Positions 11,345-20,853 of a DNA stretch of 24,498 bases are shown one piece after another (the first letter of the stretch is position 1; every line of letters begins with the position of its first letter). The stretch is from a virus. Where the stretch lies: the IMG/VR virus record IMGVR_UViG_3300017739_000109, positions 1 through 24,498 of that record. One strand, written 5' to 3'. The notes beneath the pieces are model-generated. The model saw only the letters and a list, made by a program, of their open reading frames with translations. It searched no databases and was not told the DNA's origin. The translations under genes and the position numbers were made by a program.

Positions 11345-12793
11345 GTGAAAAAGTACAAGTTCAAGACTGAACCGTTTGACCACCAGAGGCAGGCACTCAC
11401 AGATTCGTGGGCCGCGGAATATTATGCGCTGTTCATGGAGATGGGAACAGGCAAGTCCAAGGTGGCTATCGATACCATCGGCATCTTGCATATGATGGAC
11501 AAGATCGATGCTGCCTTCATAGTGGCACCGAAGGGCGTCTATGACAACTGGGTAAAGGGAGAAATACCGACACATCTCCCAGACGACATCGAGCGGCAAA
11601 TAATGCGGTGGACTCCTAGCGGCACCAAGAAATATCAGGACGAGATGTGGAACTTCCTGTTCAGCGAGTTCCGAGGGCTGCGGATATTCGTTATGAATGT
11701 TGAGGCGTTGTCCACTTCTCGTGGCACCAAGGCTGCTGTAGCATTCCTGCAAAAGTTCCCGGACAATATTATGGTAGTAGACGAGAGCACGACCATAAAA
11801 AATCGCAAAGCAACGCGCACTAAAAATATCATTAAGTTATCGGACTTTGCCAAATACAAGCGCATCCTGACCGGCTCGCCGATTACCAAAAGCCCAATGG
11901 ACCTGTTCAGTCAGTGCGCGTTCCTGTCTGCCGCTGCGCTCAGTTTTAAGAGCTACTTCGCTTTTCAGAACCGGTATGCCGTGGTGCAGAACCGCAAGAT
12001 GGGTAACCGGGCGTTTCAAGAGATTGTGGGTTACCGTAGGTTGGATGAGCTGAACGAGCGGCTGGATCGGTTTAGCAACCGCGTCTTGAAAGAGGACTGC
12101 CTTGACCTGCCAGACAAATTATACACGCGGCGGGACGTACCGCTGACCGATGAGCAGCAGCGCCTGTATGTGCAAATGAAAAAGCTGGCGCTAGCGAAGC
12201 TGAACAATGGTGAGCTGGCTACGACTGCCAGCGTCCTGACGCAGATTATGCGTTTGCAACAGATATGCTGTGGCTTCCTGCAACCGGATGAAGGCGAGAT
12301 ACAGCTCGTCGAGAACAACCGGCTAAATGAATTACTTTCAATTACAGAAGAGCTACAGGGAAAGGCAATCATTTGGGCGTCGTACACGCACGGCATTCAA
12401 CAGATAGCTTCGTCCCTGCGCGACCGCTTTGGGCCCGAAGCGGTCGCAACCTATTATGGCGCAACGCCACAAGACGAACGGCAGGCTATTGTGGACAAGT
12501 TCCAAGAGCCGAGTAGCAAGCTACGCTTCTTTGTGGGCCAGCCGTTGACCGGCGGCATGGGCATCACGCTGACTGCGGCTAATACGGTCATCTACTACAA
12601 CAACAGCTATGACCTCGCTACGCGCCTACAGTCCGAGGACCGGGCGCACCGCATCAGTCAGACTAATAAGGTGACATATATCGATCTGGTGTCGCCGGGC
12701 ACGATTGACGAGAAGATCCTGAAAGCCCTACGCGGCAAGATCAATCTTGCGGGGCAGGTGTTGGGCGAAGAGGCCCGGGAGTGGTTGGTTTAG
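11345..12793 (+). CDS. SNF2-type superfamily 2 helicase, 482 aa
   Basis: This is the only rightward gene in the window. I start it at GTG 11345-11347, which follows a perfect AAGGAGG SD; upstream in-frame codons lie within the promoters and the opposite gene. Motifs in order: Walker A MGTGKS (33-38), VVDEST (144-149, motif II with S in place of the common A/H), LTGSP (175-179), and in the second RecA domain GQPLTGGMGITLTAANTVIY and the arginine-finger motif QSEDRAHRISQ followed by VTYIDLVSPGTIDEKIL. This is the small-phage SNF2/UvsW-like type, which can translocate on double-stranded DNA, remodel forks or displace proteins. It shares a divergent promoter region with the replication operon and overlaps the last structural gene tail to tail by 4 bp. 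Confidence 0.9.
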   Translation: MKKYKFKTEPFDHQRQALTDSWAAEYYALFMEMGTGKSKVAIDTIGILHMMDKIDAAFIVAPKGVYDNWVKGEIPTHLPDDIERQIMRWTPSGTKKYQDEMWNFLFSEFRGLRIFVMNVEALSTSRGTKAAVAFLQKFPDNIMVVDESTTIKNRKATRTKNIIKLSDFAKYKRILTGSPITKSPMDLFSQCAFLSAAALSFKSYFAFQNRYAVVQNRKMGNRAFQEIVGYRRLDELNERLDRFSNRVLKEDCLDLPDKLYTRRDVPLTDEQQRLYVQMKKLALAKLNNGELATTASVLTQIMRLQQICCGFLQPDEGEIQLVENNRLNELLSITEELQGKAIIWASYTHGIQQIASSLRDRFGPEAVATYYGATPQDERQAIVDKFQEPSSKLRFFVGQPLTGGMGITLTAANTVIYYNNSYDLATRLQSEDRAHRISQTNKVTYIDLVSPGTIDEKILKALRGKINLAGQVLGEEAREWLV

Positions 12794-13848
12794 ATACCAA
12801 ACGGAAACTCTTTTTTGAAACGCATCCTTTGCCGCATTTTTGGAGTCATGGGCCGTTCTTGCCCCGGCAATGGTCGGTTGCGAAACTCATCTATGTTCTG
12901 CCCTGAAACTATCGGCATATTGCTTTGGATATCTGGATTAATTACTGGGGTCTGGAGTATATCTTTAAACGGATTCATGCCGTCAGGCGTCGTGACCCCT
13001 CCGTCTGGAACGAATTGAGAACTGATAGGAATCTTGTAATTGACTCCAACCTGTCTTTTATTTGAATCAAACTCAAGCCCAAATATACCGGGACCGGCTT
13101 TGAATTTTTTTTGAACGGGGTCAAAGAATCGACCAATACCGGTTCTTGGGAGATTTTCTATGAAACCCTCAACATCAAGTAGGGACCTGTTGTCTCGTGG
13201 TTGGGCGCTAGTTAGGATAAACCCGCTAGGGGCAGCTTCCCCCGGCTGTAGGGCAGAAGTAGGTCCAAGGGCCGAGGGCGGTCTACGAGATCCCCGAGTG
13301 GCTGGCCCCTGCCCTACCGGTTCAAACTCTACGCTAGGATTAAACAGCCCTTGAAGCATACGAGTTGTTGGCATGAACCGCATGATGCCTTCCGCGGTGG
13401 ATGGCGCACGAACAGCTTGTTGAGTGCGACCATCTATGAACGCCAAGTCTCCCGGACGAAATGATCTTATTTGTCCATCACGCTGCGGATTCAAATATTT
13501 GTCGTATGCCTGCTGATTTAGCGCACTAATTATTCCCGAAGATAGGTTGTTGCGGTAATCCAGTGTCCCCAGCTTGCCGAGGGCGCTACCTACAAAACCC
13601 TTTGATGACCCATAAGGATCACTTTCTGAACGACCGGTAGAGGACAAAAAATCTTGAAAGTTTAACGCGCCGCTCGGGATAGATTGAGCAACTGGAGCAG
13701 CTCTTTGAGCCGCTTCTTCTTGACGAGTTACGCCAATTTGCGCGGGCTGTCCGGTATTCGGGTCTCGAACTATATTACCAGAGCTGATTTGTGCTGAGCT
13801 TCTACCTGTCACAGGGTCTCTGGGCCCAGATCTAAACGTGGTAGCCAT
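12790..13848 (-). CDS. Probable virion-associated protein, 352 aa
   Basis: This is the last gene of the structural operon. It is a low-complexity, Pro/Gly/Ser/Gln/Arg-rich protein with little predicted structure: MATTFRSGPRDPVTG at the N-terminus, a basic C-terminus (MTPKMRQRMRFKKEFPFGI), and a more ordered segment near 225-275 (LLDVEGFIENLPRTGIGRFF and following). Residues 177-185, PVGQGPATR, nearly match PVGQGPANR at the C-terminus of the large protein encoded upstream. The start ATG shares one base with the upstream stop (TGATG). Such disordered proteins at the end of podovirus structural operons are often internal virion or tail-linked components, but this one is not recognised by name. 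Confidence 0.65.
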   Translation of the reverse strand: MATTFRSGPRDPVTGRSSAQISSGNIVRDPNTGQPAQIGVTRQEEAAQRAAPVAQSIPSGALNFQDFLSSTGRSESDPYGSSKGFVGSALGKLGTLDYRNNLSSGIISALNQQAYDKYLNPQRDGQIRSFRPGDLAFIDGRTQQAVRAPSTAEGIMRFMPTTRMLQGLFNPSVEFEPVGQGPATRGSRRPPSALGPTSALQPGEAAPSGFILTSAQPRDNRSLLDVEGFIENLPRTGIGRFFDPVQKKFKAGPGIFGLEFDSNKRQVGVNYKIPISSQFVPDGGVTTPDGMNPFKDILQTPVINPDIQSNMPIVSGQNIDEFRNRPLPGQERPMTPKMRQRMRFKKEFPFGI

Positions 13849-16800
13849 CAGCCGAGACTCCCTATGCCTTCGATGAGCGCACGATCTTCAGGGAACAGGG
13901 CCGCGAACCGCGAGCGGTTGGCAGGGCCCTGACCTACGGGGTTCATGCTAGGAGAAACCGACGCAATGTCCGTGGTGGGAAGGTCCGGAAACAGTTGCGT
14001 CGGTGTTGCTTGCACCGCAGAGGATTGATCGCCAATCAACTCCTCTGCGCGTTTCTTCATCTCTTCAGTGCGTTGGTTCAAAGATCGAGGTGCGTTTCGT
14101 CCACGAGATCTAGGCGGAAGAGTTGCTTCTCGCTGCGGCTCCATGCGCCCTTCGGATTGCGTGGATATGAAACCAGCATTGATAAGTGCGGCGCGAAGAC
14201 GGTTTCTGGAGTTTATCCGAGCTCTAGGCGTGTTTCCAGCTATGCCTTTCTCCAGAAGCGTCTTAAAGAATTTTTGATTGAGTGCCGCTTTTTCCAAAAC
14301 TGCAAAAGTTTCTACATTCGGAATGTCTGACAGGACCCGCTGCACTTCATCTGCAATCATCACAGGTTCTGCAAGACCTTGCCCGGAGCCCGGCACCCTT
14401 TCTGTTGTTGCGCGACCCAAACGCAAACCAAGGAATCGAATGCCTTTTGTAGCCAGCCGCTCGGTTGTCGGAACCACTTGACTAAGATCCGCCGCTTCTC
14501 CGGTCTTTGCTACAGCCTTTTGAGTCTGAACACCTGTGTTCATAATCTCTGTCAAACGAAGTGCAAAGCCCTCGTCAACAAGACCTTCCTGACGCATGAT
14601 TTCCAAAGCACTGGGCTGACCCGGGACCATGGGCTCTGTCAAAAACTCTTTGAACTTGGCAAAGTTGAAAAACTTCTCTCCACCCTTGGTCGGCTTGCCT
14701 GTAGCATACATCCGGGCTTTTTGCAGGATCATGCTGCGAAGTCCTGCACTTGCTCCGGGTACTCTAGCCTCGGAGCGTTGCGCGAGTTTGATCATCCGGC
14801 GGAGACCATTTACATCACTGGCTTTCTTGCTTCCCGGATCTGCGATCACCATGCCCACAAGACTCATAGGGTCCTTGTCCGATCCAAGGGCCGTTTTCCA
14901 AGACACCTGTTCATCCAAAGACTTCTGATAAAAGCCGCTGGCGGGAGTGTTGGGTCCAAGAGGAGAACCCTCGACAGTGGCAGATCTCGGGTCCCCGGTT
15001 TGGCGGAGCCTCTTACCCAACAAGGCTTGAGCAGATTCTACAGAGGCCAGATCGTTTACAAGGTCCGGGAACCGCGCTGTGCCGTCCTCGAGGAACAATA
15101 CATTTCTGTATTCCTTGTTGAATTTAGCCAGAGCCTCCGGGTCAACCCGGTTTGTCTGAGGATCCATTATCTTTTCAAAAGCCGCTCGCATGAGGGTTTC
15201 TTGAGCGCCGTCCATGGTTCCCAGCGTTGCTGTGGGGCCAAGCTCACTTACTTTTTTACCCGCTTTTTCAGCGACAAAGTCCATGGCTTGGTTGATCTGA
15301 TCAAGTCGCAGAGAGGTTTCATCTCCGCCGCCGGAGAAGATGGCCTTGTGCGCCAGCTCCGGCATTATATGCCGGGCACCAGAGGCATCCTTTTCAAGGA
15401 GCTTGGCAGGGAAGGCGCGTGTAAACACATCATTTAACTGGCGCGAGAAGTTGTACGCATCGCGTATGGCAATCTGGTTTTCGGTAAGGTTTTCGGCATC
15501 ACTGAACTTGATGCTGCCATCCTCTTGCCGTACTCCACCAGACTTGACGCCAATGTCGTCTGTCAAGCTGCCCGCGAGTTCGTTGAGAACCCGTGCTTCG
15601 TTGAACTCGCTTCTACCAGCGTAACCGCGAGCCGCGTCTTGAAGACGACTTTTGGCGGTCATCACGACGCTCAATGTAACGCCGCTCAGGTCTCCAACCT
15701 CTTCCAGATCGACCATCATGTCATCCTGAAGATCTCGTATTTCTAAGCTGTTACTAATGATTTTAGCTTGATTACGCAGCGCAGTAAGGACTCTGTTTCG
15801 GCCCGGAGACCGCATTTCCATAACAGCAGGTAACCCGGTGGCGCTAGTGTCGCGGGTGTCCTCCCGAAAACTTTTCAGCCGCCCTAAGTTATCTATGGCC
15901 CTAAAGAGAGGACGAATTTTCCCAATATCTCCGGGCCGTGGCGCTTCATCTAGACCCGCCTCGTCTCGGAGCCGTGCTTCTGCTCTTAGTGCTCGAACAG
16001 CCGCATTGATACCCTCTTCCGTTGTAAGATCGGTTGCGCCAGTGCTTTCTAAAACGTCCTCGACATCCCGAAGTTGTATGTCTGTAAGGCCCTGTGTAAG
16101 CGGATTTCCTTCCTCATAAACACCTCGCGGTTGGCGGCGTTCAATTATGTCGAGCCGAAGAGTTTCTGCCAGTTTCGCAATATTCTGTTGGTTCTTTCTG
16201 ACAGCAGGCCCGCCCGCTTTTACGCGAGATAAGGCTTGATTCTCAATATCAATCAATCTTTGAATGACAGCGTCTGCGGGTATTTCGCCAATCAGCCTCA
16301 TGTCGTCGTAGTTGAAGCCTATCTTCTTCAACTCCGCATCAAAGAAAGTGCGAGCATTGGTCCCCTGAAGTTTGACGTTCAGCCGTTGATACGGGGTCTT
16401 TTTCGGCGCGTCAGTGGGAGCTCCGGTGGCGGCACGAGCGCGAGGCGGCGGCGGCAAGTTTTCGATCTGGGAGATCAGGGACTGAACCGTAGTTAACTGC
16501 CCCTCTAACGTATCTCCTCTAAGCTGCGGATTTACACTTTCTGCAAAGAAGGACCCGACGGCAGGATCTGTAGACTCGATGTCTCGAATGACATCTTGAC
16601 CATTTTGCACCTTCTTTTCGAGCGTCTCCATGCGGGCGCTGGTCGTCGCCGTGGCCTCTGCATCTACACCACGCAGCTCATCAGCAAGACGGCGAGCCTC
16701 TATGGGCAGGTAGGGTATTGCGCCGCCTGTTTCATCTTCATTTCGAGTAAGAGCCTCAAGGAAGATGGGAACATCGACATCGTCAGTTCCATCTATCCTG

Positions 16801-18215
16801 TCATAATACTTTTTCTCAGCCTTACGAACATCTTTGATGGCTTGACCGGTTACCGTTTCAATCGTCTTGCTCGCCTTCATAGCGGCGCGAGGGTCGTCCG
16901 GAGCAACCTGTTTGTTGATCCGAACTGCTTGATCATTGGCGTCGGACAGACGCTGAATGATAATAGCTTCCATCATGTTCTTACGGAGCTCGGCAGATTG
17001 AGCCAAGAGAGTCGGATCCCCTGTGGCGTCCAAAACCTCGATAAGGTTGCCCATTGCCTTGTAGTCCGCAGACAACGCTTTGCGAAGAGTTGGGCCAAAA
17101 GTCTTGTCTTGAGCCAGTGCGTTTTGGATCTCAAATAGAATTTCGTTGCCCGCTACGTTAGCCGGTGTCCTCTCAGGCATGGTAATGCCCATCTCCGCAG
17201 CAAACGCTTTTATGTCATCGGGAGTGCGAAGTCGGTTTAGGATAGCTTTTGGATCTTGCCCATTTTCCTCCAGAAACTGAACAAGCTGCACGGCCTGACG
17301 ATTAGTCCGACCGCTTTCGGAAAGCATTTGAATACTGTTTTTTGCGCCGGAAACCAGACGTTCTAGCCCGCCAACGATCAAAGGTGAGGTAGAGCCCGCG
17401 CCTGCCTCAAACAGAAAACGCATGGTGCCGTCACCGGGGTAGTTCTGTTCAGCGATAAAACCACCAACGCCAGATTGCCCGATAGCTGTCCCCTCTAGGG
17501 CAAGAAACCTTTTGGGCTGGTCCAGTGCCGTGCGCTGTATGGCCTCTATGGGCGTGTCCTTGATACCTTGCAACCGAGCCACCCGGTCCAGATAACTCTT
17601 GGTTCCCGGCAGAAATTTAAAAGTGTGCATGTAAGTAGTAAAGGGCAGAGGCAAGCCAGAGCCGACCGTGTATGCGCCCTCGGCATACGGGCGAACTGAC
17701 GGAAGGAACTTCGGCTCTTCGCCCAAAACGGCATCTGACACGGTGTCCCCGGCCAGAAGGCCAGAACCGAAGCCAGCCGCGGTCATTAGCCCAACCGTAG
17801 CGGGAACAGTAACGGGGGCCGCGGGCCCCGATAGACCGGCCACGACGGGAGCTAAGGCCATGCCGCTCTTAAAGCCCATGATGCCGCCCGCGGTTCCCCC
17901 GCCGCCTTCGGCTACGCCGCGGTACAAGGCGTCAGTCATGGCCTCGACCTTGCCTCTAGGATCAAAGCCGTAAAGGCGGGACAGGATTTGCTCTTCCGTC
18001 GCCCCGGACGTTAATGCTTTTTCAATATTCACGCCTCCGGGAAAGTTGTCCTGAGCATATTCTAGCAGGCGCTTGTTGCTGAACGCTGAGAAGCCCTGCG
18101 GATTAGCCTCAAGAAATCCGCGCTGAAAATCCAAAATACGATCAGCGCGTTCTTGTGATACCTCGTAACCCGGGGAGTCCGGGGTCATCTCTTGTGCGCC
18201 GGTTTCTTCTGCCAT
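13848..18215 (-). CDS. Large internal virion (ejection) protein, 1455 aa
   Basis: This is the largest gene in the window. The start is ATG 18213-18215, right after the upstream stop and preceded by GGTGG; a TTG four codons upstream is less likely. An N-terminal helical region is followed by a Gly/Ala-rich hydrophobic stretch at about 104-164 (GTAGGIMGFKSGMALAPVVA onward) that could insert into a membrane. The rest is long, helical and charged, without a visible lysozyme or peptidase motif. The C-terminus ends with PVGQGPANRSRFAALFPEDR and a short tail. Size, position after the coiled-coil protein and the membrane-like stretch fit podovirus ejection proteins such as T7 gp15/gp16, which form a channel across the cell envelope; the assignment rests on context, not on sequence identity. 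Confidence 0.7.
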   Translation of the reverse strand: MAEETGAQEMTPDSPGYEVSQERADRILDFQRGFLEANPQGFSAFSNKRLLEYAQDNFPGGVNIEKALTSGATEEQILSRLYGFDPRGKVEAMTDALYRGVAEGGGGTAGGIMGFKSGMALAPVVAGLSGPAAPVTVPATVGLMTAAGFGSGLLAGDTVSDAVLGEEPKFLPSVRPYAEGAYTVGSGLPLPFTTYMHTFKFLPGTKSYLDRVARLQGIKDTPIEAIQRTALDQPKRFLALEGTAIGQSGVGGFIAEQNYPGDGTMRFLFEAGAGSTSPLIVGGLERLVSGAKNSIQMLSESGRTNRQAVQLVQFLEENGQDPKAILNRLRTPDDIKAFAAEMGITMPERTPANVAGNEILFEIQNALAQDKTFGPTLRKALSADYKAMGNLIEVLDATGDPTLLAQSAELRKNMMEAIIIQRLSDANDQAVRINKQVAPDDPRAAMKASKTIETVTGQAIKDVRKAEKKYYDRIDGTDDVDVPIFLEALTRNEDETGGAIPYLPIEARRLADELRGVDAEATATTSARMETLEKKVQNGQDVIRDIESTDPAVGSFFAESVNPQLRGDTLEGQLTTVQSLISQIENLPPPPRARAATGAPTDAPKKTPYQRLNVKLQGTNARTFFDAELKKIGFNYDDMRLIGEIPADAVIQRLIDIENQALSRVKAGGPAVRKNQQNIAKLAETLRLDIIERRQPRGVYEEGNPLTQGLTDIQLRDVEDVLESTGATDLTTEEGINAAVRALRAEARLRDEAGLDEAPRPGDIGKIRPLFRAIDNLGRLKSFREDTRDTSATGLPAVMEMRSPGRNRVLTALRNQAKIISNSLEIRDLQDDMMVDLEEVGDLSGVTLSVVMTAKSRLQDAARGYAGRSEFNEARVLNELAGSLTDDIGVKSGGVRQEDGSIKFSDAENLTENQIAIRDAYNFSRQLNDVFTRAFPAKLLEKDASGARHIMPELAHKAIFSGGGDETSLRLDQINQAMDFVAEKAGKKVSELGPTATLGTMDGAQETLMRAAFEKIMDPQTNRVDPEALAKFNKEYRNVLFLEDGTARFPDLVNDLASVESAQALLGKRLRQTGDPRSATVEGSPLGPNTPASGFYQKSLDEQVSWKTALGSDKDPMSLVGMVIADPGSKKASDVNGLRRMIKLAQRSEARVPGASAGLRSMILQKARMYATGKPTKGGEKFFNFAKFKEFLTEPMVPGQPSALEIMRQEGLVDEGFALRLTEIMNTGVQTQKAVAKTGEAADLSQVVPTTERLATKGIRFLGLRLGRATTERVPGSGQGLAEPVMIADEVQRVLSDIPNVETFAVLEKAALNQKFFKTLLEKGIAGNTPRARINSRNRLRAALINAGFISTQSEGRMEPQREATLPPRSRGRNAPRSLNQRTEEMKKRAEELIGDQSSAVQATPTQLFPDLPTTDIASVSPSMNPVGQGPANRSRFAALFPEDRALIEGIGSLG

Positions 18216-18216
18216 A

Positions 18217-20853
18217 TCAACCACCAAACAAATCGTCGTCTATAGCTTGGTTTGAAACCGCAGGTTTAGGTTTTGGATCAACCACACTCTGTAGCTTCGA
18301 TACCAGCTTAGCGTAGGTATCACGAACTTGCTTCAAACTTTCAAGAGCGCCTCTACGTTTCCCAACATCTTGACCTTTTAGATTTTGTAGTTCTCGCTCG
18401 ATTGGTGCAATCTTGGCGTTCAAGAAAGCAATCGTAGATTCTGCCTTGTTTAACGCGGATTTTTCACCTTTAGTGAAAGCTGCGGCATTTGGAAGAGTTG
18501 CCTCTATTTCTTTACGCAGCTCTTTGTCAGTTTTTCCAGTTATTGCCTTCATGTAAATGATCGTAGCATTTTTGTTTATGCTTTCGATGATTGCTGTGGA
18601 TCTCGATGCTTTAGGCGCAGCCTGTGCGGTGCCCAAACTAACAAGTTCAACGCCCCTGTTTAGAAGCTGACCGAAAGCGGTGGGTGCGCCAAAAGCATCC
18701 GCCACATCTATGCTGTCTAACAGGGAAGAGTAGGTTGTTTGAGTGAGCTTATCCAACTCTAAATCACCCGTGAGAGGCGCACCTACGTCTTGTGTAGTTC
18801 GAGAGCTCGCAAGCGAAGGTTGTTCGCCAGTATCCGGGGCAGGAGCGGTGGTGGTAGTATCACCAGTTGTAGTTGCCGTCGTCGCAGCAGCGGCAGTGTC
18901 ACCAGTTGCAGTTGCTGCCGGAGCAGGAGCAGGAGCTCCCGCAGCACCGCCCAGCGGAGCCACGGCTAAGCCGTTCTCTTGTCTTTTTGCCCGGGCACGA
19001 ACAGCGCGATCCGGGAGCTTTGCACCCGGCTTACGAACCATGGCCCCAACCTCGGCATCAAATACAGTGCGGAAGTCGGTGTACGCCAGCATAGAAGCTT
19101 CAAGGTCCGCGGTCTCCTGTGGACCGAGCTTGCCTTGTTCGTAAGCTTCAAGGTTTTCGACGTTTGTAATCGTGCTCAAAAGCTTGCCGGTGAGGCCCTT
19201 GCCGAACTTATCAAGACCTGACGCAGCCTCTGTAACCGCAACTTTGCGCTCGTCCAGAGCAAGCTTCTCCTGCTCAAGAATCTGCTTCTGAGTAGTTTCG
19301 TCCGCAACTTGAAGCATCTTAGCACGTTCAATCTCTTGATCTTCCATCTTAATCGCCTGTTCAACGCCGCGATATGCTGCGGTGTCTTCAAGACCTTGTT
19401 TTTGTAAATCAATCCTCTGCTGCTCTAGAGCTGTGCGGTTGGACTCTGCCGCAGCTTGTTGCGTGATCGCAGCCTCACGGATTGAGTTGCTATCCATCGC
19501 GATCGTTTGATCGATAGCCTTCATCTGCTGGTCAATCGACTTCATCTCACGAGTCAGAACTGCGTTGTTCTCCTGTATCACAAGGGCTTGAACATGAGTT
19601 TTTTCCAACTTGGCAATGTCGTTCATAGACCGTAAACCAATTTCCTCTAAGGCTTGCTCTCCTTTGAGTAATTGAAGGCGTATGGAGTTTTCGTTTTCTA
19701 GTTTTTTCCTAAGTTGTATGGCCTCTTGAGTCTGTATGCCCTCCAATTTCTTGAGAGCTTCAGCAGCTAACTGTTGATCATCCTGAAGACCAGCTTTCCA
19801 GTTGGATTCAGCTTGTGCCAACTCCATCTTTCCGGTTTGTTCCAAAAGTATGTTGGAAATTCTATAGCCCTGTTCAATCGCAAGTTTTTTGCGTTCTGTT
19901 TCAGCTTTGTCTTCTGCGGTGAGCTGCCCTTCTGCCGCAGTCAACGCAGAGGCCCGGATACCTTGCTGAGCCTTTTCTGCCGCAGCGACACGGTCCTGTT
20001 GAGCCTGAGCGCGAGCTCCAACCTTGTCAAAGAGCTGGCTTTGTTGCGCGGCCATAGCCAGACGCTCTGCCGGGGACAGGCCCGGCTGCTCGCCCTTCAT
20101 AGGCGCAGCAAATGCTAAACCGGTATTGGCAAGATCAAACAGCATCTGCGCCTGTGTCAGACGCTTCTGATCAGCAAGTTGTGCGCTGGGATCGCCAAGA
20201 ATTTGTTCATAAACCGGTAACCGGCCTTCAAAAGCTGTTTGAAGCCGGGAGTTTCCGACCTCTCCACCGGGAGCGTACATTTGAACCGGCTGGTTGTCGC
20301 CTCGGCGGACCAGCCCGCCATCCTTAAAATTTGCGGGTGGGGGCCCTCCCATGGGCGGGGGCGGTGCTACATTCTCCATAATGCCGCCCGCCATCGGACC
20401 TTGCATCGGCTGCTGCATCTCCTGCTGCGCCAACTCACCAATGCCCTGATCTACAGCAGCGATCTGCATGACCGGCTGTACAAGAGCCAGAACTGACTCA
20501 GGGGTCTGCATAGCGTCTTCTGGGCCAACCACGCCTGCCAGCTCTTCGCGGCGCTCGCCCATAGAGGCATCATCCCCGCGGACCATGTTCATCATCTGCT
20601 CAAAGTCCTGAGCGCCTTCAAGGTCTCCAGTAGTCTGGCTAGCTGTTGCCAGCATCTGCTCAACAGCCTGCGGGTCAAGCTGCTCTGGGGCAGGTGGCTG
20701 CATCATACCTGCAATGCCGCCCTCTTGCTTGAACTCCACGCCACGGCCCATCAGAATGTCGGCCTGTGTGACCTCGCCATCCTTGTTCAGATCCGGGAAC
20801 GCCGCTCCGCCCTTGGCGAACATCTGGCGACTTAGTACACCTCGATTCATCAT
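18217..20853 (-). CDS. Coiled-coil internal virion protein with an EF-hand-like loop, 878 aa
   Basis: Residues 19-38 (AFPDLNKDGEVTQADILMGR) contain a calcium-binding loop of the dockerin/EF-hand type: D21, N23, D25, G26, T29 and D32. The first ~200 residues are Met/Pro/Gln-rich with recurring double-glycine turns (FAKGGA, QEGGIA, KDGGLV, APGGEV). Residues ~240-560 are a long Gln/Ala/Glu/Lys-rich coiled coil, then an Ala/Pro/Thr linker (~645-690, GDT repeats), then a second helical segment to the C-terminus DDDLFGG. Start ATG overlaps the preceding stop (ATGA). Similar proteins are frequent in marine podovirus virions. A role in the internal core or DNA ejection is inferred from neighbours. 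Confidence 0.7.
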   Translation of the reverse strand: MMNRGVLSRQMFAKGGAAFPDLNKDGEVTQADILMGRGVEFKQEGGIAGMMQPPAPEQLDPQAVEQMLATASQTTGDLEGAQDFEQMMNMVRGDDASMGERREELAGVVGPEDAMQTPESVLALVQPVMQIAAVDQGIGELAQQEMQQPMQGPMAGGIMENVAPPPPMGGPPPANFKDGGLVRRGDNQPVQMYAPGGEVGNSRLQTAFEGRLPVYEQILGDPSAQLADQKRLTQAQMLFDLANTGLAFAAPMKGEQPGLSPAERLAMAAQQSQLFDKVGARAQAQQDRVAAAEKAQQGIRASALTAAEGQLTAEDKAETERKKLAIEQGYRISNILLEQTGKMELAQAESNWKAGLQDDQQLAAEALKKLEGIQTQEAIQLRKKLENENSIRLQLLKGEQALEEIGLRSMNDIAKLEKTHVQALVIQENNAVLTREMKSIDQQMKAIDQTIAMDSNSIREAAITQQAAAESNRTALEQQRIDLQKQGLEDTAAYRGVEQAIKMEDQEIERAKMLQVADETTQKQILEQEKLALDERKVAVTEAASGLDKFGKGLTGKLLSTITNVENLEAYEQGKLGPQETADLEASMLAYTDFRTVFDAEVGAMVRKPGAKLPDRAVRARAKRQENGLAVAPLGGAAGAPAPAPAATATGDTAAAATTATTTGDTTTTAPAPDTGEQPSLASSRTTQDVGAPLTGDLELDKLTQTTYSSLLDSIDVADAFGAPTAFGQLLNRGVELVSLGTAQAAPKASRSTAIIESINKNATIIYMKAITGKTDKELRKEIEATLPNAAAFTKGEKSALNKAESTIAFLNAKIAPIERELQNLKGQDVGKRRGALESLKQVRDTYAKLVSKLQSVVDPKPKPAVSNQAIDDDLFGG
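18856..18918 (-). repeat. Imperfect 39-bp in-gene repeat (Ala/Thr linker)
   Basis: TCACCAGTTG occurs at 18860-18869 and 18899-18908, with flanking matches to about 19 bp, 39 bp (13 codons) apart and in frame. It encodes the repeated TATxTGDT block of the low-complexity linker. Confidence 0.6.

Noticed and set aside
14379-15437. Long plus-strand open frame (352 codons) opposite the 1455-aa gene
   Set aside because: It is fully antisense to a gene that fits the operon, has no SD, and its translation is Cys/Ser/Arg-rich without domain signal; a by-product of the codon use of the real gene.
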